A DNA stretch of 64,000 nucleotides from Bowmanella pacifica. GTDB taxonomy: Bacteria; Pseudomonadota; Gammaproteobacteria; Enterobacterales; Alteromonadaceae. Within the stretch, counting starts at the first letter, position 1. Each line of letters begins with the position of its first letter. Of this stretch, positions 1-9,306 are shown piece after piece. The notes below the pieces were generated by a model, which saw only the letters and a program-made list of their open reading frames with translations, was not told where the DNA came from and searched no databases. Location of the stretch: contig NZ_BMLS01000001.1 in the NCBI RefSeq assembly GCF_014645355.1, positions 434,001 to 498,000 on the forward strand, written 5' to 3'. A program made the translations under genes and the position numbers.

Positions 1-1637
1 TGGTGATCGCCGTGCCAGATGCGGTCAATAAAGCAGGATTTGGTTGCTGGTCTTACTGGCAGGGTAGCAAGTCCCGCTCGGCCGGGGATTACAAAAACCT
101 GATCAACCTGGCCAATATGCTCAGTAGCGACAACAGCTATCAAATTGACCCAGACCAGGTCTATATTGCCGGTTTATCTTCCGGTGCGGCTTTTGCCAAC
201 ACCACCGCTTGTCTCGCCCCCGATGTATTTGCCGGTATGGGCATCAGTGCCGGCCCCAGTATTGGCACCAGCTCTAGTGGCGCCATCGGCAGCTGCGAAT
301 ATGCGGATGTGGCGACTCGCTGTCAGCAATACGCAGGCAACTACAGTGGCGATCTGAATACACAGATAGCCTCTATTGCCCATGGCGATGCAGACACTAC
401 GGTTGACCAGTGCTACAACAGTCAAAATGCCGAAGGTATGGCCGATGTTTACGGGGTAGACGCCTTATCTGGCTCGCAGTTTATAGGCAGCGGCACCCGC
501 ACGGCCCAGGAGTACCAATGGCAAAACGGCCGGGTGGCTATGCTGTGGCTAAACGGCATCGATCACGCCTGGTCCGGTGGCCAGGGCGCGTCCGGTTCGT
601 ACATCAATGGCAATGGCATCAACTATGCCATGTATCTGGGTGAGTTTTTCTCAAATAACAATGCCAGGGTGAACCGAAACCAAGTACCGGTGGTATCCGG
701 TCTTAACCTGGCCGTCAGCGGTAATCAGATTGCCATCTCCGGTCAGGTCAGCGATCCCGATGGCGTTGTCGATACCTTGCATGTTCAGGTAACCAGTGAA
801 CAGGGGAATTTGTATCAATACAGCACACAGGCGTTTAGCAATGGTGCCTTTAGCCTAACTACGGCTGCACTACCTGACGCCCTTTACTTTGTGAATGTGA
901 ATGCCACCGATGATGCGGGCGGCATCTCCCAGACCATCAGCGATTCAATACGCCTTGGCCCCCCACCGCCGGATACTGCCCCCACCCTGAGTAATCTGCA
1001 GGTGACGGTCAGCGGACAATGCGCCGATATCACCGGCGAGGTGATGGATAGCAACCAGAATCTTGCAAGCGTCGAAGCGACCTTCAGCACCGGCTTGGTC
1101 GTGGCACAAATCAATGGCACACAGTTTCAGGTATCCGCCTGCGACTTACCGGGGGGCCAACAAAGCGCAACGATCACCGCCACAGACACCACTAATCTTT
1201 CGGCGTCACAATCCCTTAGCTTTAGCGTAGACGCTGGCGTTAGCGCCGATCTTAATGCCCATATCAACGCCGGTAGGCTGGATTACACCAACTACGCCAA
1301 CTGCTATCTGGAATACAGCAGTAATAGCTTCAAACTCAACGAAGTGGTCGTTACGGGCGAGCAGTGCCAGTGGCAGGACAATGACAATAGTTGTGCAGGG
1401 CCTGTTCAGGCATGCAGCGGCACAGATGACGGCGGGAATGGCAACCATAGCTGCGCCACTTATACCACAGCCAACTACTACCATAAGGTGGCAGGACGGG
1501 CTTACAGCAGCGGTAACTATTATCACCCGGACTACTTTGCCAGTGGCTCTGATGATCCATTAAGTGGTTCAACCTGGGGTAATAGCACCTTGTCTTCCCT
1601 CGACGGTGAAACCTGGTTTAACGGCAGTTGCCCGTAA
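1..1637 (+). CDS. Extracellular poly(3-hydroxybutyrate) depolymerase-family esterase, 5' end cut by window edge
   Basis: Partial: the frame is open to the left edge, and the GTG at position 3 is an internal valine. The visible part begins in an alpha/beta-hydrolase domain (about residues 1-215) with the lipase box GLSSG (Ser59), a HGDADTTV acid-residue segment and the DHAWSGG histidine motif, the triad layout of PHB depolymerase-type esterases. About residues 225-410 look like two Ig/FN3-like linker repeats. The last ~60 residues (SCATYTTANYYHKVAGRAY onward, ending in GSCP) resemble the small Cys/Tyr-rich domain found at the end of many secreted PHB depolymerases and chitinases. The role is probably hydrolysis of extracellular polyester. 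The signal peptide, if any, lies outside the window. The exact substrate is inferred. Confidence 0.85.
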   Translation, partial: VIAVPDAVNKAGFGCWSYWQGSKSRSAGDYKNLINLANMLSSDNSYQIDPDQVYIAGLSSGAAFANTTACLAPDVFAGMGISAGPSIGTSSSGAIGSCEYADVATRCQQYAGNYSGDLNTQIASIAHGDADTTVDQCYNSQNAEGMADVYGVDALSGSQFIGSGTRTAQEYQWQNGRVAMLWLNGIDHAWSGGQGASGSYINGNGINYAMYLGEFFSNNNARVNRNQVPVVSGLNLAVSGNQIAISGQVSDPDGVVDTLHVQVTSEQGNLYQYSTQAFSNGAFSLTTAALPDALYFVNVNATDDAGGISQTISDSIRLGPPPPDTAPTLSNLQVTVSGQCADITGEVMDSNQNLASVEATFSTGLVVAQINGTQFQVSACDLPGGQQSATITATDTTNLSASQSLSFSVDAGVSADLNAHINAGRLDYTNYANCYLEYSSNSFKLNEVVVTGEQCQWQDNDNSCAGPVQACSGTDDGGNGNHSCATYTTANYYHKVAGRAYSSGNYYHPDYFASGSDDPLSGSTWGNSTLSSLDGETWFNGSCP

Positions 1638-1653
1638 AGGGTCTGTAACAACA

Positions 1654-1684
1654 GCTTCAGGCAGGCCAGTGCGCCGCCTGAAGC
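1654..1684. terminator. Hairpin after the PHB depolymerase gene
   Basis: A 9-bp perfect stem (GCTTCAGGC / GCCTGAAGC) with a 13-nt loop lies 17 nt after the stop codon. No T-tract follows, so it is only terminator-like. Confidence 0.35.
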
Positions 1685-1751
1685 CCTACCTACGAGAATG
1701 AAGATACCACAACCTTCACTAGGTTGAAGCCTGGCCTGAGGGCATAAGCAG

Positions 1752-2258
1752 TTAGCCCTTGGCAGAAAAAGCTCTGTGGTACGTCACGCTTCCTTGCGGT
1801 AAATCGCCTTGAAGCACCAAGGCTTGAAAATAGTCGGCGGGCACCCCCTCAAGCACCAGGCCTTGTTGTGCCTTAAAACCAAAGCGATGATAGTAGCCCG
1901 GCTCTCCCAGCAACACACAGCCTTGCGCCTTTGCGTGCTTTAATTCTTGCATTGCAGCATTAATCAACATTGAACCAACACCTTTACCCTGCTTGCCGGG
2001 GACAACCGATACAGGACCCAAGCCATACCATCCCTCGGTGCCGTCAGAAATAGTCACAGGGGAGAGCGCAATGTGGCCGATGATGCTGCCGTTTTCCTCA
2101 GCAACAAGTGATAGTGATAATGCACCGGATTTACGAAGCGCATTAACAATAAACTGCTCAGTGTGATCGGTGTGCGGCGCATCAAGAAATGCAGCAACTG
2201 TCACGTCATAAATCCCCTGAATATCACTGGGTTGTTCTTTTCGTATCTTAATACTCAA
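1752..2258 (-). CDS. GNAT-family N-acetyltransferase (YhbS-like)
   Basis: A 168-residue protein with the full GNAT fold signature. It starts MSIKIRKEQPSD, has a beta4 segment GLGPVSVVPG, and then the acetyl-CoA pyrophosphate loop GKQGKGVGSML (Q-x-x-G-x-G type) at about residues 88-98. The later segment GYYHRFGFK is typical of the YhbS subgroup. The acceptor substrate cannot be told from sequence. It lies 88 nt downstream of the helicase gene on the same strand and could be cotranscribed with it, but the gap is large enough that this is uncertain. Confidence 0.85.
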   Translation of the reverse strand: MSIKIRKEQPSDIQGIYDVTVAAFLDAPHTDHTEQFIVNALRKSGALSLSLVAEENGSIIGHIALSPVTISDGTEGWYGLGPVSVVPGKQGKGVGSMLINAAMQELKHAKAQGCVLLGEPGYYHRFGFKAQQGLVLEGVPADYFQALVLQGDLPQGSVTYHRAFSAKG

Positions 2259-2346
2259 TCGAATGCTCCTGAAAACTTCACCCTGTTTACAAACAGCGTT
2301 TTGCCTTGCCGCCAGGCTGCACCTTGCTCAAACCTGACATTGGCAA

Positions 2347-5040
2347 CTAATTCGCTGTTGCCCCAGCTTTTGGCTGCAAGGCCTGGCGCATTGCTTCTAC
2401 ACAACGCGGCTTATCTTTAATCCAAAGCGCATAACTTAAGGGGAACACCTCTATACCGGCGCGCTTAATCACTTTATAGGTATTAAGTTCGAAATAGTCT
2501 TCCCATGGGCCAGGAAAACCAATTAAATCGATGGCCAAATAGCGGTTCTCAGCTTTAACCAGCACGTCGATATAAGTTCCCAGCATGTCAAAGCCTCCCC
2601 AGCAATCCAAGCCAAGACTCTGCAAGGTATGCAGCACATCGGTCTGAAATTGGTCGGCCTGTTGTTCTGACTGATGTGCAAGAATAAAGCCGTCAATGGA
2701 TGCCAGATATTGGCGCAGTAAATTATCTTTTGGGAGATGCTCTGATGCTACCGACTTGTACAGCTTAATCCTCTGTCTGGCCCGAGTCACCGCCACGTTA
2801 AACACATCTTCCTTGTTGAGGTACGCCGCTGCCCGCTTGCTGTCATTATCAATACAAACAGAAATAAGCATGATATCCCGCTCCTCGCCTTGAAAGCCAA
2901 AGGGCGTAGCCACTGTGATTTGATGCCGTTGGATATGCTCAAGTGCCAGGTGTTTTTCCACCAACGCGCTAAGATGGGCAGCCTGTTTGCTAAAAGGCGA
3001 GAGAATGCCGATGGTGCTTGGCAGTGGTAATTCGGCTTCTTTGTCGATAATACGCTGAACGTCCGCCAGTATGGCCTCGGCTTCCTGTGGGTTGGTTCCG
3101 GCATCGTTGCGCACGCCGCCAATATCAATAACCTCAATATGCCCGGTTGTGGAACAAGGCCGATGCTGCATAATTTTCAGTTGGCCACGGTAAAAATGGC
3201 TATTGCTGAAATGAATCAGCTCGGGCTGACTACGAAAGTGTTCATCCAAAAACGCCACCTGATTTTGCCTGGTGGCACTTAGCAGTGCCAAGTCCAGAAT
3301 GCTTGAATCACGGTAACTTATGGCTTTGTCTGAGCCTTTTACAGCAAACTTGGCGGCAATCTCTTGCTGTTTGGCTCTGGCCAGAAAGGAATAATGTCGC
3401 AGCTGTTTTTGGTCCCCCACCACCAACGCGCGCTTAGCCCTGGCAAAGGCAGGCAACACACTTGAGATAGTGCATTGGGTGGCCTCATCAACTATAACCA
3501 GGTCAAACATCTCATGCGTCAGTGGCAGTACCCGATGCAGGGTATTCAGTGTCACTAACCACACCGGAAAGCCTTTTAATAACGAACCGAAGTCCGCCTG
3601 TGCAAAATATTCGGCTTGTTTTGACGATGTTCTGGCCCTGGATGCCCGGTTTAACGTCTGCACGGCCGCGCGATTTGATGCTAACAAAGCCGATATGGCC
3701 CGGGCTTTTTCGGCGCGCAGGTACTGAGTAGAAAGCAGCTCTTTATCTTCGACCCGCTGGTTAAAGTGCGTGGATATCTGCCAAAGCTGCTCCCCTTTAT
3801 CAACCGCAGAGGCGTGCCACTTATGGGTAATTTTGTCCCACAGGCTGGCCTCACCGGTAACAAGCTTATGCGCCCTATAGCCATGCTTAAACGCCTGAGC
3901 GCTTAGTTTTTGAAGACGATGTTCATCACCCTCTATTGTGCCTATCAGGTTGTCCAATTGCGCCTTATAGTCATCTGCATGGACCGACTGAGTATGGTCG
4001 TGATACCCCGCTAAAAGATCGTCCAGATATTGTTTAAACTCCTTGAGCACCGCTTTTTGACCAACCCGAACATAGAGGTTATCCAGCCCAAAATCCCTGC
4101 TGAGTTTATCGGCAATAACATCCAGGGCCGTGTCTGAACTTGCGACAATCAGTACCGATTGTCCGCGGGTAAAATGTTCGGCGGCAGTGGCCGCAATGGT
4201 AAAGCTTTTGCCCGTACCGGGCGGGCCGGAAACTACCCCAAGGGATTCGCTGGCCGCGATTTCCAGCACATTTTTTTGCGCCCGACTCAGGGTGCCCGGC
4301 ACCAGTCGATGATTCAAACTGATGGGCGTTTTTGCAACCGGCGCCTCTGCCAATAAGGCGTGTAACGGCGCAGATAACCTCTCCCGCCCCTGAAGCAGTG
4401 AAAGCTCATGTAACATGCCACGGCTACTGACCGAGCGCTCCACAAAGGCAAGACAAGAAACAGGTAGCAGGCTGGCATGCTTGCGCCGCATCGCACGGCC
4501 CACATCTTCCTTAGTGCCCAGTTTGGGGAATCTCAGACTCTCAAGGCAATTAAGCGAATAAGGGCTGTGTTCCAACAGACTCACCCAATACGAAGGATCG
4601 TAAAGTCTGTTGGCATCCACATCAGGTAAATCGGCCCCTTCGGGAAGCAATAATGCCAACAGCTCTTCATTCACCGACGCGCTACTGTCTTCAAGGCTAA
4701 AGTAATAGCCGTACTCATCAGATTCAATCTTGGCTTCGCTAATCACCAGCGGGCTGAATAAGGATAGGGTTTCACTGTCGCTTTGCAGTTTTCCGCTCAC
4801 AAACAACGAACCGTGCAGCAGGACACGTTCACGCTGATAGATTTCAATGCGCTTAGCCAGGGATTCGCCAAACGCTGGATTAATAGGCGAGCGGTGCAGG
4901 TTAGCGGTTGCCACTTCATCCAGGCCGCTCAGAAACAGCAGGTCTTCTTTATTCAAACGCAGCAGATTGCGCAGGTTAAAATCGCCGGAGTCCTCCTTGA
5001 AGCACTCGGTGTAATATCCGATTAGTCCATTAATTTGCAT
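2347..5040 (-). CDS. SF1 (UPF1-like) helicase with a degenerate restriction-endonuclease-like C-terminal domain
   Basis: 897 residues. The Walker A motif GPPGTGKS is at 272-279, the Walker B-type motif DLVIVDEATQ near 505-515, and motifs QKQLRHY, EHFRSQPELIHFSNS and VAVTRARQRI follow, which together define a DNA/RNA helicase of the AAA_11/AAA_12 group. The last ~100 residues (GTYIDVLV ... LAIDLIG ... YKVIKRAGIEVF) have the spacing of the PD-(D/E)XK-like domain fused to many such helicases (MTES_1575/Vsr-like). The usual E-x-D/K pair appears as D-L-I, so nuclease activity is doubtful. The N-terminal ~240 residues are not recognised. The context (GNAT gene downstream, no methylase or other partner) does not settle between repair, RNA metabolism and phage defence. 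Confidence 0.85.
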   Translation of the reverse strand: MQINGLIGYYTECFKEDSGDFNLRNLLRLNKEDLLFLSGLDEVATANLHRSPINPAFGESLAKRIEIYQRERVLLHGSLFVSGKLQSDSETLSLFSPLVISEAKIESDEYGYYFSLEDSSASVNEELLALLLPEGADLPDVDANRLYDPSYWVSLLEHSPYSLNCLESLRFPKLGTKEDVGRAMRRKHASLLPVSCLAFVERSVSSRGMLHELSLLQGRERLSAPLHALLAEAPVAKTPISLNHRLVPGTLSRAQKNVLEIAASESLGVVSGPPGTGKSFTIAATAAEHFTRGQSVLIVASSDTALDVIADKLSRDFGLDNLYVRVGQKAVLKEFKQYLDDLLAGYHDHTQSVHADDYKAQLDNLIGTIEGDEHRLQKLSAQAFKHGYRAHKLVTGEASLWDKITHKWHASAVDKGEQLWQISTHFNQRVEDKELLSTQYLRAEKARAISALLASNRAAVQTLNRASRARTSSKQAEYFAQADFGSLLKGFPVWLVTLNTLHRVLPLTHEMFDLVIVDEATQCTISSVLPAFARAKRALVVGDQKQLRHYSFLARAKQQEIAAKFAVKGSDKAISYRDSSILDLALLSATRQNQVAFLDEHFRSQPELIHFSNSHFYRGQLKIMQHRPCSTTGHIEVIDIGGVRNDAGTNPQEAEAILADVQRIIDKEAELPLPSTIGILSPFSKQAAHLSALVEKHLALEHIQRHQITVATPFGFQGEERDIMLISVCIDNDSKRAAAYLNKEDVFNVAVTRARQRIKLYKSVASEHLPKDNLLRQYLASIDGFILAHQSEQQADQFQTDVLHTLQSLGLDCWGGFDMLGTYIDVLVKAENRYLAIDLIGFPGPWEDYFELNTYKVIKRAGIEVFPLSYALWIKDKPRCVEAMRQALQPKAGATAN

Positions 5041-5348
5041 GCTGATGGTACGGCTTGGGACGCATTATCAACAAAGTCTGCGTGAAAGGATCTGCGGGGT
5101 CAATTGGGGATAATGGCAAATCGCCAGAAAGGGGCATAATGACACCAGAGCTCTGCGGTGACACTTAGGGGGGGTGTTAATTAAGCCCAGTAATTAAGCC
5201 CAGGAACCGCCAATTCAGACAGCAGCGCATAGATAAAAGGGTGCGGCAAGCACTATCAATAAAGGGGTGCTAGTGGAGCCAATACAAACAGACCACAGCA
5301 AAAGGGCCAGGAGCGCTTTATTCTCCTGAACGATTTGATACAAGGACG
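5041..5348. other. Gap of about 308 nt with only a short tandem repeat
   Basis: No convincing ORF or RNA gene was seen. It contains a tandem direct duplication of the 13-mer TAATTAAGCCCAG at 5178-5190 and 5191-5203. The helicase promoter presumably lies in the left part, but no clear -35/-10 pair stands out. Confidence 0.5.
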
Positions 5349-5912
5349 TTATGACTGGAGACTGATTTCCTTTATCACTCTCGCGGGGTTGCCTCCAATA
5401 ACAAGGTTATCACCGAAACTTTTAGTCACCACAGCCCCAGACGCTACCACCACATTATCGCCAAGTGTTACACCTGGATTAATCACCGCATGGCCACCTA
5501 TCCAACAGTTATCACCTATGGTGATTGGCCGCGCGAATTCTAAACCGCCATTTCTCTCGATGGGGTCGATTGGATGCGTTGCGGTATATATTCCCACTTG
5601 AGGCGCAAGCAGACAGTTTTTACCAAATCTCACTTGTGCAACATCCAAAATCACGCAACCGAAGTTAGCGAAAAAGTTATCTCCAACATGAATATTGAAG
5701 CCGTAATCGCAATTAAACGAAGGCTCAATAAAGATATTGTCACCTGTCGTACCAAACAAACGCTTGATGATTTCGACACGTTGCTGTTCAGATACCGCAG
5801 AGGTCGAATTTAATTCCTCAGCCAGGAGCCTGGCGTTCAACCTTAGCCTGACTAATTCATCGTCACTGGGGTTATAGAGCTCACCCGCTAACATTTTTTG
5901 TTTTTCGGTCAT
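5349..5912 (-). CDS. Maltose/galactoside O-acetyltransferase-type left-handed beta-helix acetyltransferase
   Basis: 187 residues from the ATG at 5912, chosen because [20 protein letters not shown] is the standard opening of the Maa/LacA/NodL family. The frame stays open to an ATG at 5996, which would add a hydrophobic 28-residue segment, but neither start has a strong ribosome binding site. An N-terminal maltose-acetyltransferase cap (residues 1-55) precedes hexapeptide repeats ([38 protein letters not shown]). The catalytic His lies in the TATHPIDP segment. It transfers acetyl from acetyl-CoA to a sugar hydroxyl; the physiological sugar is unknown. Confidence 0.85.
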   Translation of the reverse strand: MTEKQKMLAGELYNPSDDELVRLRLNARLLAEELNSTSAVSEQQRVEIIKRLFGTTGDNIFIEPSFNCDYGFNIHVGDNFFANFGCVILDVAQVRFGKNCLLAPQVGIYTATHPIDPIERNGGLEFARPITIGDNCWIGGHAVINPGVTLGDNVVVASGAVVTKSFGDNLVIGGNPARVIKEISLQS

Positions 5913-6127
5913 AAAAGTGCTTATAACGAATGATAATAAAAACCCAATCAACAAGAAGGACACGAAATACACGAAGGGGTTAACAGCTACCATCACAAGC
6001 CTAACTGTTTCAACAACTACGACCCCTTGATCATTGATCAGCTAGCGAAATTTCAGCGAACCTGCTCCTTGATCAACTGGTGCCTGAAAATAGTTGACCA
6101 TTAAAGAACCTGGAACTTTAAGTGGGG

Positions 6128-6145
6128 AAGCGGCCTAGGCCGCTT
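6128..6145. repeat. 18-bp perfect palindrome
   Basis: AAGCGGCCTAGGCCGCTT reads identically on both strands in the gap between the siderophore receptor and the acetyltransferase. A run of seven T starts about 10 nt to its right, too far for a standard terminator. The function is unknown; it could be a remnant of a mobile-element end or a terminator. Confidence 0.4.
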
Positions 6146-6209
6146 TAGGCATAATTTTTTTAAGATCGCTGACCTTTAATTCTTTTTTGGCTAGCTCAGG
6201 GAGACTTTT

Positions 6210-8387
6210 CTAGAAATCCCATCGAACGCTGGCGCTGATATTACGCGGTTCACCGTAAGCTCCGTAGTTATATATACCTACACTTTCAAAATACTTCTTA
6301 TCAAAGAGATTACTGATATTGAATGAGGTAACAAGGTTAGCGGACAACTGATAACGAACAAAAAAATCCGCAACGGTATAATTACCCTGGCGGGGAATCT
6401 CGCCGTTAGGGCCGGTTCCGCGCATTCTTGAAGGATAAATTTCACTTTGCCAGCGGACTCCGCCACCTAAGGTGAGGCCGGGGATATACTTTTCCAGACT
6501 GTAAGAGGTGGTGACTCTTAGCATATTTTCGGGAGCCTGACGGCTGACTTTTTCATCATCCTGGTTTCTTGCCACGCGATGTGTATAGCCCGCATAAAGT
6601 TGCAATTCGGTGGTAATCTGACCTGAAACCTCAGCCTCATAGCCTTTGGTTTCTACCCCGTCCTCCGCTTTGTAGCGCTGTTCCGGTTGGCCGTCAACAA
6701 TGACTTCAATATCCGGAACTGCGACATTACTTTGCTTAACCCGAAATAAGGCAGTGGAGAAATTAAGGCGTTTATTAAAAAATTCACCTTTAAGGCCTAT
6801 TTCGTAGTTTGTACCATGCACGGGATCAAGCAGGTTGTCGTCACGATCTTTCTGCGTTTGAATATTGTAAATATCAGTCAGGCTGACATAAGTTGAAAAG
6901 TGGTTATTAATGTCATAAACAATACCAACGTACGGACTGACAATGCCTGAGTCAGACTCGTCCACAGTGGTAACCGAGGAGTCCATAGTTTGCGGATAGA
7001 AGTCGTACTCTTTATGTGACCAGGAACTACTCCGGAACCCCACAATTAATGACACAGGGTCTGCCACGCTAAATTGTGCACCACCGTAAAATCCGCTTTG
7101 CTTAGTTTCCCACCCCCACAGTAAGTCTGATTCCGTGGCAAACTCTGGTTCAGGCACCGATGCCCAGTCGAAGAAGCTCCAAGGTTCAAGTGCCGACAGC
7201 GTGGACCGTCTGCTGCGATCATTTTCTTCCAGGTTGCTGTTCCAGCCCACAACCATTTGGTGCTCGCGGCCGAGTAATTCAAACGGCCCGCTTAGCCTGA
7301 AATCTAACGTGTACTGATTCCAATCCCCTGTTGTTGAACCGGGAAATGCGCCAAGACCTAAACCCGTATCCCGGTCGATATAACCTCTTACATACATTCT
7401 TTTGTCGTCGTAATGCCCGTCAATATAGCTGGCATACGCATCAAATTGCCAAAAGTTAGCGAAGCGATGTTCAAGAGATGCAAAAGTAATTTTGCGATTG
7501 CGATCCCGGTAGGTCCACTTGCTACCTGTATTGCTTGAGCGAGGAAGGTCAGTGCGCTGACCATCGGTATAATACATGGGTACAGGGTCGCCATAGCTCA
7601 CGCCATCTGTATGGTGTTTTTGGTAATCAATTCCCACATTAACTTGTGTATAAGGGCTTACATCTGCTTCCAGAATACCGTACAGAATGGTTTTATCTCG
7701 TTCAACGCTATGCATGTACGAACCACTGTCTTGATACGCTGCTACCATACGACCACGCAAACTATTATTGAAACCAAGGCTGGAGGAAACATCGGCTTCG
7801 GCACGGGTTAGATCCCAGCGCCCGGTTTTTATGCTGATCGAGGAGCTCAATTCTTCGGTGGGCTTTTTGCGGATTAAGTTGATAGCCGCCGATGGGTTGC
7901 CCGCGCCCTGGAGTAAACCCGCCGCGCCGCGAATAATTTCTACACGCTCATAACCCGCCATATCAGACAAAAAGTCCCCTTCAACCCCGCCGTTGGCACC
8001 CCGCACATTGGCACCATCAAATTGTACGTTATCAATCGAGAAGCCTCTTGCGGTTGGAAAAACGCGATCTGTTTCGGCCTGATTAACCGTAATGCCCGTC
8101 GTGTATCGAAGCGCCTGGGCAATCTCAGTTAGCGCCAAATCTTCGATCTGCTGCTGGGTTATAACAGTTGCAGACTGAGGGGTTTGTCTAAGGGAGAGAT
8201 TGAGACCGGTGGAGTAATCCATTGCATGTGTTGTATAGGATTTTCGAATTTCAATTCTCTCCACTTCGTCACTTTTATCTGTGTGCTGTTGAGCATAAGA
8301 ACTAAGTGACATTGATGCTAAAGCCATCCCCCCGGCAAATACCATTCCTGAATGATGGGTAAGCTCTTTTATATCTCTCATATTCAC
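6210..8387 (-). CDS. TonB-dependent siderophore receptor (FpvA/FhuE/FoxA type)
   Basis: A 725-residue outer-membrane receptor. A signal peptide ends near SLSSYAQQ. The plug (about residues 60-190) carries TPQSATVITQQQ, LRYTTGITV, RGFSIDNVQFDG and VEIIRGAAGLLQGAGNPSAAINLIRK, the signature of the TonB-dependent siderophore receptor family. The rest is a 22-strand-type barrel ending in WDF with the usual terminal Phe. The GTG at 8387 has AAGGA six bases upstream; an in-frame ATG two codons later is the alternative. A strong Fur box lies 43-62 nt upstream, so expression should rise under iron limitation. The cognate siderophore is not predictable, and no biosynthesis genes are adjacent. Confidence 0.92.
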   Translation of the reverse strand: MNMRDIKELTHHSGMVFAGGMALASMSLSSYAQQHTDKSDEVERIEIRKSYTTHAMDYSTGLNLSLRQTPQSATVITQQQIEDLALTEIAQALRYTTGITVNQAETDRVFPTARGFSIDNVQFDGANVRGANGGVEGDFLSDMAGYERVEIIRGAAGLLQGAGNPSAAINLIRKKPTEELSSSISIKTGRWDLTRAEADVSSSLGFNNSLRGRMVAAYQDSGSYMHSVERDKTILYGILEADVSPYTQVNVGIDYQKHHTDGVSYGDPVPMYYTDGQRTDLPRSSNTGSKWTYRDRNRKITFASLEHRFANFWQFDAYASYIDGHYDDKRMYVRGYIDRDTGLGLGAFPGSTTGDWNQYTLDFRLSGPFELLGREHQMVVGWNSNLEENDRSRRSTLSALEPWSFFDWASVPEPEFATESDLLWGWETKQSGFYGGAQFSVADPVSLIVGFRSSSWSHKEYDFYPQTMDSSVTTVDESDSGIVSPYVGIVYDINNHFSTYVSLTDIYNIQTQKDRDDNLLDPVHGTNYEIGLKGEFFNKRLNFSTALFRVKQSNVAVPDIEVIVDGQPEQRYKAEDGVETKGYEAEVSGQITTELQLYAGYTHRVARNQDDEKVSRQAPENMLRVTTSYSLEKYIPGLTLGGGVRWQSEIYPSRMRGTGPNGEIPRQGNYTVADFFVRYQLSANLVTSFNISNLFDKKYFESVGIYNYGAYGEPRNISASVRWDF

Positions 8388-8430
8388 ACTGTATCCTTAT
8401 CTGTGATCTTGGAAGGCTCGGCACATTAAC

Positions 8431-8449
8431 GCTAATGACAATCATTATC
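8431..8449. promoter_or_regulatory. Fur box upstream of the siderophore receptor
   Basis: GCTAATGACAATCATTATC matches 17 of 19 bases of the classical Fur consensus GATAATGATAATCATTATC. It sits in the divergent gap between the receptor and the GbsR-type regulator gene. Confidence 0.85.
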
Positions 8450-8669
8450 AATTAAATATAGGCATTTTATAATCATTGGTTTTTAAACTACTTACGTTTG
8501 TCCAGGTTTTTCGCTGTGCAGCATAGGACTCTTAGTTGCGATCCATATCAGCAAAGTAAGACAGATTTCATCAACGACAAGAAACCACACAAAAAAACAC
8601 CCAAAGTCCTTGCGCCAGATCAATAAACATTTATAATTTTCAGAAATTACTGAAACTTCAAAAACAAAC

Positions 8670-9233
8670 ATGAACCTGACACCTAATCTCACCAGTTTTG
8701 TGATGCATTTCGGCGAAATGGGCAGCCGCTGGGGCTTTAACCGCACCGTTGGGCAGATGTATGCCCTGCTGGTGATCAGTGCCGAGCCGCTGACCGCCAA
8801 TGATATTGCCGAAACCCTGAATATCTCTCGCGGCAACGTCAGTATGGGCTTAAAAGAATTGCAGTCCTGGCAATTGGTACAAGTGTCGCACCAGCCGGGG
8901 GATAGAAAAGATTACTTCCGTGCCATTGGCAGTATCTGGGATATGGCCAAACGGGTGATGGAAGAGCGCCGCAAGCGCGAAATCGACCCGACTCTGTCGC
9001 TACTGCGTGATGTGTTATTGGATAAGCCGTCCAATAGCCAGGAGCAACATGCGCAGCAACGCTTGCAGGAGATCCACGATCTGCTTGAGTCTGTTACTAA
9101 ATGGACCAACGAATTACAGCGTTTAAGCCCGGATAACCTTAATACCCTGCTAAAACTCAGTTCCGGCGTAGGTAAGGTGCTGGATATGAAAGACAAATTT
9201 ATCGGCAAGGAAGAGCGTAAAGAAAGCCGCTAA
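8670..9233 (+). CDS. GbsR/MarR-family winged-helix transcriptional regulator
   Basis: 187 residues. The N-terminal winged helix (about residues 20-85, with LTANDIAETLNISRGNVSMG and a basic GDRKDYF wing) is of the GbsR type, a MarR relative that in other bacteria responds to choline, osmotic or redox signals. A helical C-terminal region follows. It lies 73 nt upstream of cydA on the same strand, so it probably regulates the bd-type oxidase. Divergence from the siderophore receptor makes control of that gene possible as well. No clear Shine-Dalgarno sequence precedes the ATG. The ligand is unknown. Confidence 0.82.
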   Translation: MNLTPNLTSFVMHFGEMGSRWGFNRTVGQMYALLVISAEPLTANDIAETLNISRGNVSMGLKELQSWQLVQVSHQPGDRKDYFRAIGSIWDMAKRVMEERRKREIDPTLSLLRDVLLDKPSNSQEQHAQQRLQEIHDLLESVTKWTNELQRLSPDNLNTLLKLSSGVGKVLDMKDKFIGKEERKESR

Positions 9234-9258
9234 TTGCGGGCCGCTGTGCCGACTTCAA

Positions 9259-9279
9259 GTCCGGCCGGGTTGGCCGGAC
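9259..9279. other. Intercistronic hairpin between the regulator gene and cydA
   Basis: An 8-bp perfect stem (GTCCGGCC / GGCCGGAC) with a 5-nt loop is followed by AGTTC rather than a T-tract. It is more likely an mRNA processing or attenuation element than a full terminator. The cydA ribosome binding site (GGAG, 7 nt from ATG) follows about 20 nt later. Confidence 0.4.
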
Positions 9280-9306
9280 AGTTCAAACCCCAATCGGAGA
9301 ACCCGG

